Positions 7,601 through 12,598 of a DNA stretch of 12,997 bases are shown one piece after another. A program made the position numbers and the translations under genes. The notes beneath the pieces are model-generated. The model had not been told where the DNA came from, searched no databases, and saw only the letters and a program-made list of their open reading frames with translations. This DNA comes from Anaerolineales bacterium UBA6128 (GTDB lineage: Bacteria > Chloroflexota > Anaerolineae > UBA1429). The stretch is taken from the NCBI GenBank assembly GCA_002423325.1, contig DIVQ01000058.1, forward strand, positions 1-12,997, given 5' to 3'. How positions within the stretch are numbered: the stretch's first letter is position 1; each line of letters starts with the position of its first letter.

Positions 7601-9532
7601 CTGGCGGCAGCGGAGCGCGTCTACCTGCAGGTCAGCGCCGATCTGGGCGATGCGTCACAGGGGCCTGTGCCGATCAAGCTCTACCCGGACGAGGATGCCC
7701 TGCACGCCAGCTGGCCGCAGGACCTGCCCGCATGGCGCGACGACTATGTTGCCCGCGATGAGGCCTGCAAGCTGACGACCTCCTCGCCCGAAGCGGACGC
7801 GCGCGCGCTGGCGCGTCTGCTGGCCCAGCGGACGTTGGCCGGCAATGCCGCGCTGGACGACTGGCTGCGCGAGGGCATCAGCACCTGGCAGGGGCTGCAG
7901 GCGGCCGGCAGAGCCGCAGGCACCGAGAGTGCCAGGTACGTGCGTGCTGTGGACGAGGCCCTGCCTTTTGACCGCTTGTACGCGTGGGACGCCATGCCCG
8001 GATATGCCGACCTCGCGGAGGGCGATGTGGCGCTGTTCCGCGCGCAAAGCTGGCAGATGGTGGACCAGGTGCTGCGCGAACATGGCGCACAGGCGCTGCG
8101 CGCGTGGCTGGCTGGTATCGCGGACGGAGCCTCCGTCGGGCAGTCCTTCGAGCGCGCAACAGGCGCCACCTGGGGCGACCGGCTGGCCCTCTGGCAGCAG
8201 CGCGCGTCCAACGGCGGTGTGAGCGCAGTGTGGCTGCAGACGGCGCAGGCGTTCGACGTACAACGCGTGTTGGCCGACGTCGCCTGGTTGGCTGACGCCG
8301 AGCGCGGCGGACGTCGCGCGGGCAGCGCGAGTGCCACTGCCACAGCCGAGTGGTTGGTAGAGCGCATGCGCGCCCTGGGGTTGGAGCCGGGTGCTCCGGA
8401 TGGCAGCTACACCCAGGCCGTGCCCCTCGCCTACAGCGCGTTGAGCAGCATGCCGACGCTGGAAGTGCACTCTCTGAATGGTGACGAGCCGCTCGTGCTC
8501 GAGTACCTGCAGCAGTGGGGCGATCTGCAGGGCGGTGCGGCGGGAGGCGGCGCCTGCAATGCCCAGATCGTGTGGATCCCGCGCGACTATGACGAGGGCA
8601 TGCGCTTCGGCGGACGCGTGCTGCTCAAGCGCCAGCAGAGCGATCCGCTGCTGGAAGCCGAACAGGCTCTGGCGCACGGCGCGGGGGCGCTCATCCTGGT
8701 GCGGCCGTTCTACAGCGCCTGGCAACGCGAGACCCTCGGCGAGGTGAGCGCGTCCAGCGCCCTGCCCGTGGCCATCGTCTCGGAGGACACCTGGTCGACG
8801 CTGATCAAAATGGCGGGGATGACCCCCTACGAGGCCAACACGGCCGCGCCTGCCAACCTGTTGTCGCTGATGGCCAGGCTGGAGGTCCCCTTCGGCCCCA
8901 CGCAGCAGACCGAGGCGCTGAACGTGATCGCCCGGTTGCCGGGCAGCGATCCGACGGCACCTGCGCTGGTGCTTGCGGCGCACTATGACGGCCTGGGCAC
9001 GCTGCCCGACGGCGGCTGGTACCCTTCGGCCAACCAGAACGCCTCGGGCGTGGCCGTGCTGTTGGAGATCGCGCGTGTACTCGCGGCCAGCGGTCAGCGG
9101 CCGCGCAACACGCTGTACCTGGTGGCCTGGGGAGCGGAGGAGATGGATCTGGCCAGCAGCAGCGCCTGGCGCTCGAAACCGCTGCTGGCTCCGGGTGAGA
9201 CGCTGGGCATCGTGAACCTCGACACGGTGGGCGCCTCCGAGAGCTACTATCTCAATGTGGCGGGCAGCGAGGCCGCCGAGGGGCACCTGCTCTCCAGCCT
9301 GCTCCTGGCCGGCGACCTGTTGGATCGACGCGTCTCGTTTGGCAAGGCCGACGCGACGAATCTGCGCACGCCCGAGGCGCTGCGCGGCATGGGCTATCCC
9401 ACCGTGCTGGCCACCTGGCCCAACGCTCGGCGCCTCCATACGCCGATGGACACGCCAGACACGCTGGAGCCGCACAAGCTGGCCACGACCGGCGAAGTGG
9501 TGGCCCTGGCCAGCCTGCTGCTGGCATGGTAG
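4610..9532 (+). CDS. Giant membrane-anchored M28 peptidase with two NTF2/MA-like modules and a second, degenerate M28 domain
   Basis: The protein has 1640 residues. Order: signal anchor (16-36), Pro/Ala-rich linker (38-85), M28 start segment (100-148), PA-like domain (about 194-292), and an M28 aminopeptidase domain (about 325-545). This first M28 domain has every expected zinc ligand and catalytic residue: H347 in AHYD, D365 in GANDDASG, E399-E400, D427 in LDMVG and H493 in SDH. A duplicated module follows: NTF2-like (about 553-655) plus peptidase-MA-like (661-870), then NTF2-like (875-980) plus MA-like (982-1200). Both MA-like parts lack HExxH. The C-terminus (1210-1640) is another M28 unit keeping H1458, E1510-E1511 and D1538, but with Q1476 and A1582 in place of the bridging Asp and terminal His. 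The start overlaps the propeller stop (ATGA) without a clear ribosome site, so translation is probably coupled. Most likely an extracellular aminopeptidase or carboxypeptidase trimming peptides at the surface; other amidated substrates are possible, since M28 also includes glutaminyl cyclases. Confidence 0.9.
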   Translation: MRSPVYLLSRLSRRTLILLLAALLVIEGGLVGAAVRTLRPAPVIPETAAPDARPGRTAVAPTAVLAPGSAPTAIALQPVDREPSDHVALGDLTGVADRFDVEEALAHIEVLTSPEYAGRVPGSPGGYAAGEYIAAQYAAYGLLPAGAEGYYQPFSVPHAEVTAMPILDITRPDGSPADPFAFRRHYAWVWGGYSGGGEADGAVFWLNNGNPSDYRGLDVRGEIVLVRSENAEEAARQALEHGAEGLLLLTETAQRITMRRTYREAPYLKTSLPTMWVSPEVASALLEGSGYNLDDLSFLYRSLELATRAHIVIEMDEPGEATARNVLGVLPGANPDLREQVLILGAHYDHLGVDPDGSLHAGANDDASGVGVLLEIARSWQAAGYVPERTVLFAAWDAEEQGLFGAIEYVRRPVFPLEETVGMIQLDMVGLAVTGTLSLDAGVGYGSGAVRWADSEAISWPRAGDDPLRQVSASAALYGVRTEALGWGSGSDHAPFLRAGVPAVLLIWDAAAVPYYHTPGDTLDTLQPERLREAGLITSHAAIALASVAPTLQETLADQVAAVRARDAAALAATLDASDPNLAPVAQAWLMSRPEALAQSLSLALGDVRVGHGNASAMVTASARDADDSRVALGSWPVQFVRSGAEWRVTWPVAEVLTMTHLSVQVVSPAEGDAEWAQTLDAAYVASAKALGLERAAPATVTLFPSRSTMEWLDTPAWDGRGRVLLRTDPLTATAVSLILDEFGLPPEQGEWLRVGLARWAETYSDPAAAREQSLRLASVLEPGVTAEAVLSRPPSASLTAALADGEYASAAWTMVSALIDAHGIEGVQRLCAAWGAQGNAEAAFGALNLDLDQFARDWESRVPRALADAREGITVALAQRVEAVKARQRVAFLETLDPLDPVYLAEEARWFDSLPAGLALYEASADLLSVEGDAALARVTTRLQLSTDDRAQQTSAVMRWQRQGDRWLLADRDWQLRETPHLRVHYLTAPAEFDAWLAAAERVYLQVSADLGDASQGPVPIKLYPDEDALHASWPQDLPAWRDDYVARDEACKLTTSSPEADARALARLLAQRTLAGNAALDDWLREGISTWQGLQAAGRAAGTESARYVRAVDEALPFDRLYAWDAMPGYADLAEGDVALFRAQSWQMVDQVLREHGAQALRAWLAGIADGASVGQSFERATGATWGDRLALWQQRASNGGVSAVWLQTAQAFDVQRVLADVAWLADAERGGRRAGSASATATAEWLVERMRALGLEPGAPDGSYTQAVPLAYSALSSMPTLEVHSLNGDEPLVLEYLQQWGDLQGGAAGGGACNAQIVWIPRDYDEGMRFGGRVLLKRQQSDPLLEAEQALAHGAGALILVRPFYSAWQRETLGEVSASSALPVAIVSEDTWSTLIKMAGMTPYEANTAAPANLLSLMARLEVPFGPTQQTEALNVIARLPGSDPTAPALVLAAHYDGLGTLPDGGWYPSANQNASGVAVLLEIARVLAASGQRPRNTLYLVAWGAEEMDLASSSAWRSKPLLAPGETLGIVNLDTVGASESYYLNVAGSEAAEGHLLSSLLLAGDLLDRRVSFGKADATNLRTPEALRGMGYPTVLATWPNARRLHTPMDTPDTLEPHKLATTGEVVALASLLLAW

Positions 9533-9554
9533 GCACCTGCGCCCGGCGCCTTTT
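9532..9554 (+). terminator. Weak Rho-independent terminator candidate after the peptidase cassette
   Basis: GGCACC (9532-9537) can pair with GGCGCC (9545-9550) around a seven-base loop, with one A-C mismatch, and is followed by four T at 9551-9554. The stem is short and the T-run minimal, so termination may be incomplete or depend on Rho. The T-run overlaps the -35 box of the tRNA promoter. Confidence 0.25.
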
Positions 9555-9581
9555 GACCCTGCCCGCCCCCGATGGTAGAAT
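9553..9581 (+). promoter_or_regulatory. Sigma70-type promoter of the tRNA gene
   Basis: TTGACC (9553-9558) and TAGAAT (9576-9581) are 17 bases apart, each one mismatch from consensus. The predicted start near 9588 lies only a few bases before the mature tRNA 5' end at 9591, as is usual for an independently transcribed tRNA. A perfect 10-base palindrome, ATGGCGCCAT, occupies 9580-9589 across the initiation region; it may be chance. Confidence 0.65.
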
Positions 9582-9590
9582 GGCGCCATC

Positions 9591-9663
9591 GGGCCCATAG
9601 CTCAGTGGTTAGAGCGGCCGGCTCATAACCGGTTGGTCCCTGGTTCGAAACCGGGTGGGCCCA
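9591..9663 (+). tRNA. tRNA with CAU anticodon, probably tRNA-Ile2 (lysidine type)
   Basis: A full cloverleaf can be drawn. The acceptor stem GGGCCCA (9591-9597) pairs with TGGGCCC (9656-9662), discriminator A at 9663. The D arm is GCTC/GAGC (9600-9603, 9612-9615). The anticodon stem 9617-9621/9629-9633 has one G-U pair, and the loop CTCATAA carries CAT at 9624-9626. The variable loop has five bases and the T arm is 9639-9643/9651-9655 with loop TTCGAAA. CCA is not encoded. Anticodon CAU fits Met, initiator Met or Ile2. An initiator is unlikely because position 1 pairs normally and the anticodon stem lacks three G-C pairs in the initiator arrangement. C4-G69 and C5-G68, the eight-base D loop AGTGGTTA and TTGGTC after the anticodon stem resemble bacterial Ile2, whose C34 is changed to lysidine by TilS. 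Elongator Met remains possible. Confidence 0.93.
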
Positions 9664-9685
9664 CTCCTCTCTCTCGCCAGACCCC

Positions 9686-9715
9686 TTGACAAGCCGGTGA
9701 ATCCTATGGTAATAT
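9686..9715 (+). promoter_or_regulatory. Promoter of the GntR regulator gene and downstream transporter operon
   Basis: A perfect -35 box TTGACA (9686-9691) is followed after 18 bases by TAATAT (9710-9715), preceded by TG one base away (9707-9708), an extended -10 arrangement. It lies 23 bases after the tRNA end in the AT-richest part of the window. Transcription would start near 9722, giving a leader of about 90 bases before the regulator gene. Confidence 0.6.
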
Positions 9716-9731
9716 CATCATACGAATTACC
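9708..9731 (+). promoter_or_regulatory. Inverted repeat over the -10 region: candidate autoregulatory operator
   Basis: GGTAAT (9708-9713) and its exact reverse complement ATTACC (9726-9731) flank 12 bases. An overlapping imperfect 18-base palindrome runs 9705-9722 (TATG...CATA, 14 of 18 positions symmetric). Both lie on the -10 box and predicted start point, where a bound dimer would block initiation. GntR/FadR-family proteins commonly bind such dyads containing GGT/ACC and repress their own operons, so the regulator encoded at 9811 is the natural candidate. Binding is inferred. Confidence 0.4.
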
Positions 9732-9810
9732 TCTTTTGCGGTCCGCTACCTGATCGCGTGTTCGTGGGGTGTCGCTGGTGCCCGGCGCATGCCGATAAAG
9801 GCCACGATCC

Positions 9811-10569
9811 ATGTCATCGCGAGTTGTGCACACCAACCTGACGCAAGAGTGTCTGAAGCGCATCCGCAGCTATATCGCAGAGCACGAGCTTCAGGCCGGA
9901 GACCGTTTGCCGACGCTGCAGGAATGGCACGAGGAACTCGGCGTCAGCATGGTGGTGGTGCGCGAGGCCTTTACCACGTTGCGCGCGCTCGGCCTCGTAG
10001 AGATCCATCAGGGGCGCGGCGTTTTCCTGCGCGGCCTCGAAGACATCAACTTTGTCGACGTCCTCAACTTTACGCACTCCTTGGAAGGCTTCAGTCCTCA
10101 AGACGTCATCGAATCGCGCGCCATGCTCGAGTTTACCGCGCTCGAACTGTGCATCGCCCGCGCTACGGATGCCGACATCGCCGAGTTGGAGGCGATCCTG
10201 CCCTTGATGGACGATGCGCGCTCCACCAACAGCAGTTACCTGCCCGCCCATAGACGCTTTCACCAGAGCATGCTGCGCATGACCGGCAACCGCTTCCTCG
10301 AGGCCGTGGGCATGCCGCTGCTCAACACCTACTGGCTGATGGGCAACACCGGCGCACTGCGCTCCGGCCTGCCGAGCCCCGACGAGATGCTGAGGGGCCA
10401 TGCCCGGTACATTCAGGCCATCCGCGAGCGCGACAGCACCCACACGCGCGAGCTGGTGGATCAGCACCTGTTACACCTGTGCTCCAAGAACGGCATTTTC
10501 CCCTACGCGGCACCATCTTCGGCGGCGGCCAGCCTGTCGGCGGCGGCCAAGGGAGAGCCGGCCGCGTAG
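9811..10569 (+). CDS. GntR-family transcriptional regulator, FadR (FCD) subfamily
   Basis: A 252-residue one-component regulator. The N-terminal winged helix-turn-helix spans about residues 8-75: GDRLPT opens the wHTH core, ELGVSMVVVREAF is the recognition region and LVEIHQGRGVFL is the wing. An all-helical FCD ligand domain follows (about 95-230). The FCD metal pocket is readable: H151 (in RFH), H197 and H219 occupy the usual three His positions. The usual Asp four residues before the first His is H147, so the site would be four-His rather than Asp plus three His. A low-complexity Ala/Ser tail ends the protein. ATG 9811 follows AAGG at 9798-9801. The permease gene starts 45 bases downstream without a visible terminator, so it probably controls the transporter operon. 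FCD regulators usually respond to small carboxylic acids or sugar acids; the effector here is unknown. Confidence 0.92.
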   Translation: MSSRVVHTNLTQECLKRIRSYIAEHELQAGDRLPTLQEWHEELGVSMVVVREAFTTLRALGLVEIHQGRGVFLRGLEDINFVDVLNFTHSLEGFSPQDVIESRAMLEFTALELCIARATDADIAELEAILPLMDDARSTNSSYLPAHRRFHQSMLRMTGNRFLEAVGMPLLNTYWLMGNTGALRSGLPSPDEMLRGHARYIQAIRERDSTHTRELVDQHLLHLCSKNGIFPYAAPSSAAASLSAAAKGEPAA

Positions 10570-10614
10570 CAACGGTCACATTGCGTCCGCGCACCTGGAG
10601 AGCGGAAAAACAAC

Positions 10615-11547
10615 ATGGGTCGATACATAGCGGGGCGGCTATTCTCAATCGTGCTCGTGCTGCTGGCGGTCACGGCCATCACATTTCTGCTGATGCAGGC
10701 CGTGCCGGGCGGCCCCTTCGACGAGAGCAAGATGGCACTCTCCCCTGAGGTCAAGGCCAACATCCGGCGCATGTACGGCCTGGACAAACCGCTCTACGTG
10801 CAGTACTGGAATTTCGTCAAGAGCGTGCTGCAGCTCAACTTTGGCTACTCGTACCAATTCCCCGGAGACACTATCGCCTCGGTGTTTGCGCGCACGTCCA
10901 CGCCCACGCTCATCATCGGCGGCAGCACGATCGTCGTTGCCGTGGTCCTGGGGGTGATCCTGGGCGTCGTGGCGGCCTACCGCCAGAACACCTGGCTCGA
11001 CTATGTGATCACCTTTGGCACCACGCTCGGTTTGGTGATTCCCTCCTTTGTGCTCGCCGTCGTCCTGGTGCTGATCTTCACGCGCGCGCTGGGCTGGCTG
11101 CCCTCGGGCGGCTGGGCCAAGCCGCAGAACGTTATCCTCCCGCTGATGGCCAACTCGCTGGGGCCGATCTGCTTTGTGGCGCGCTACACTCGCAACAGCA
11201 TGTTGGAGGTGTTGCATCGCGAGCACGTGCGCGCGGCGCGCGCCAAGGGTGTGCGCGGCACGCGCCTGGCCACGCGCCACGTGCTGCGCAACGCGCTCAC
11301 GCCCCTGGTCACCGTCATCGGCCCCATGGTGCCGGGCATCGTCACCAGTTCGGTCTTTGTGGAGAGCATGTTCCGCGTGCCCGGGATGGGCAGCCTGTTC
11401 GTGGGCGCGGTCGGCTTTCGCGATTATCCCATGATCATGGCCACCACCACCATCATCGGCTTTTTGATCGCATTTGCGAACCTGTTCACCGACATCGCCT
11501 ACACTTGGGTCGACCCGCGCGTGCGCCTCGGATCGGCGCGCCGCTAG
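10615..11547 (+). CDS. DppB-type ABC transporter permease (second uptake system)
   Basis: A 310-residue permease of normal length for the DppB/OppB group. It has the classic beginning, MGRYIAGRLF followed by a first helix that ends in VPGGPF. The outer loop contains YGLDKPLYVQYWNF and NFGYS, which are standard for this family. The EAA loop lies at about 203-225 (HVRAARAKGV, then a His-Val-Leu-Arg-Asn stretch) and should contact the ATPase. The C-terminus carries the usual VDPRVRLG. Purine-rich GGAGAGCGGA lies at 10597-10606 ahead of ATG 10615. It follows the GntR gene by 45 bases and precedes the DppC-type gene by 11, so these are one transcription unit. It is more canonical than the DppB-type protein at 101, so the two systems look like different lineages, not a recent duplication. 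Substrate unknown; peptides, or in Chloroflexota also oligosaccharides, are typical. Confidence 0.95.
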   Translation: MGRYIAGRLFSIVLVLLAVTAITFLLMQAVPGGPFDESKMALSPEVKANIRRMYGLDKPLYVQYWNFVKSVLQLNFGYSYQFPGDTIASVFARTSTPTLIIGGSTIVVAVVLGVILGVVAAYRQNTWLDYVITFGTTLGLVIPSFVLAVVLVLIFTRALGWLPSGGWAKPQNVILPLMANSLGPICFVARYTRNSMLEVLHREHVRAARAKGVRGTRLATRHVLRNALTPLVTVIGPMVPGIVTSSVFVESMFRVPGMGSLFVGAVGFRDYPMIMATTTIIGFLIAFANLFTDIAYTWVDPRVRLGSARR

Positions 11548-11558
11548 AGGACGGAGAG

Positions 11559-12503
11559 ATGACAGTGTCGGACCTGCCAGAGACGGCCATCAACCAGCCC
11601 GCCGAGCGCGACTATGATGCCGAGTTGGAGCGGGCTTCTGAGCTCGAGTTCGCCACCAAGCCACGTTCGACGCTGCGATACGCCATATCGCGCTTCAAGC
11701 GCAACAAGATCGCCATGCTGGGCCTGGTGATGGTGGTGGCGCTGGTGGTCATGGCGGTCTTTGCGCCCCTGATCACGCCCTCCAAGCCAGAGGAGCAACT
11801 CTACTTTGATCGCGTCAGCCTGCCGCCCAACTGGGAGCACCCTCTCGGCGTAGACATGCTGGGCCGCGACTATTGGAGCCGCATCGCCTACGGCTCGCGC
11901 ATCTCATTGATGGTGGGCGTGGTGGCCACGTTGGTTAGTTTCCTGATCGGGCTGCCGCTCGGCGCCCTGGCCGGCATGCTGGGCGGCGTGGTGGACTGGA
12001 TCGTGATGCGCATTACCGAGGTGCTGGGCACCATCCCCTCGCTGCTCGTGGCGATCCTGATCCTGGTGCTCTTGGGCACCGGCGTGCAGAACATGCTGAT
12101 CGCTATCGCCATCACCGGCTGGATCGGCCCGGCGCGACTGATCCGCGGGCAGGTCTACTCGGTGCGTGAGGAGGACTATGTCTGGGCGGCCAAGGCGTTG
12201 GGGCTCAGAAACTGGGACATCATGTGGCAGAACTTGATTCCGAACTCTTTTGCCCCGTTGCTGATCTCGCTGGCGACCGGCATCCCGGGCGCCATTATGG
12301 CAGAGGCCGGGCTGAGCTTTTTGGGGATCGGCATCGACCCTCCCACGCCCTCGTGGGGGCAGATGCTTTCGGAGGGTTTGCCGTACCTGCGCTCTTACTG
12401 GTGGCTGGCCCTCTGGCCGGCTGTGATGGTGGCGCTTTCAATGCTCGGCTTTAACTTTGTGGCAGATGGGCTTCGTGATGCGCTGGACCCGCGCGCCCGC
12501 TGA
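11559..12503 (+). CDS. DppC-type ABC transporter permease (second uptake system)
   Basis: A 314-residue permease, partner of the DppB-type protein before it. An acidic cytoplasmic N-terminal extension (about 1-45) precedes FKRNKIAMLG and the first helix (about 51-72). The conserved outer-loop segment reads GVDMLGRDYWSRIAYGSRIS. The EAA loop is at about 203-228 (REEDYVWAAKALGL followed by an Asn-Leu-Ile-Pro-Asn stretch). The chain ends NFVADGLRDALDPRAR, the normal family terminus, in contrast to the extended DppC at 1021. Start choice: ATG 11559 has AGAGGA at 11546-11551. A GTG two codons later (11565) would be better spaced from GGAG at 11553-11556, so either is possible and the difference is only two residues. 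A longer frame back to 11505 overlaps the previous gene and is unlikely. Confidence 0.95.
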   Translation: MTVSDLPETAINQPAERDYDAELERASELEFATKPRSTLRYAISRFKRNKIAMLGLVMVVALVVMAVFAPLITPSKPEEQLYFDRVSLPPNWEHPLGVDMLGRDYWSRIAYGSRISLMVGVVATLVSFLIGLPLGALAGMLGGVVDWIVMRITEVLGTIPSLLVAILILVLLGTGVQNMLIAIAITGWIGPARLIRGQVYSVREEDYVWAAKALGLRNWDIMWQNLIPNSFAPLLISLATGIPGAIMAEAGLSFLGIGIDPPTPSWGQMLSEGLPYLRSYWWLALWPAVMVALSMLGFNFVADGLRDALDPRAR

Positions 12504-12510
12504 AAAGCGG

Positions 12511-12524
12511 AAAGGAGGCGTACC
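12511..12524 (+). repeat. Orphan Shine-Dalgarno-like element, first copy of a 14-base direct repeat
   Basis: AAAGGAGGCGTACC at 12511-12524 matches 13 of 14 bases of AAAGGAGGAGTACC at 12585-12598, the functional ribosome site of the next gene. No ATG, GTG or TTG lies at a usable distance after this first copy. Its GAGG can form a four-pair hairpin with CCTC at 12523-12526. It may be a duplication remnant or a ribosome standby site. Confidence 0.5.
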
Positions 12525-12584
12525 TCGGACAGGCTGAGATCAGTGATGTCGCTGCGTGGAGAGTATGCGGCCATTTGGGATTCA

Positions 12585-12598
12585 AAAGGAGGAGTACC
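12585..12598 (+). promoter_or_regulatory. Strong ribosome binding site that fixes the start of the binding-protein gene
   Basis: AAAGGAGG at 12585-12592 is fully complementary to the usual bacterial 16S rRNA 3' end and stands six bases before GTG 12599. It rules out an in-frame TTG upstream at 12575. It is the strongest such site in the window, fitting the high copy number needed of a substrate-binding lipoprotein relative to its permeases. Confidence 0.85.

Noticed and set aside
7655..9598. Long antisense open frame (647 codons) opposite the peptidase gene
   Set aside because: It mirrors the sense frame in GC-rich codon-biased DNA, shows Arg/Gln/His-rich composition with no domain, and runs across the tRNA promoter region. 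The sense protein has clear M28 motifs here.
9738..9746. GCGGTCCGC palindrome in the leader of the GntR gene
   Set aside because: Nine bases of symmetric GC-rich sequence are expected by chance here; it is not placed on promoter elements.
9591..9810. tRNA gene as an integration (att) site of a mobile island
   Set aside because: I see no repeat of the tRNA 3' end elsewhere in the window and no integrase or phage gene; the neighbours are ordinary transporter genes.
12575..12598. Earlier TTG start for the lipoprotein gene
   Set aside because: It would place the perfect Shine-Dalgarno inside the gene and lengthen the Tat signal n-region; GTG 12599 has ideal spacing.
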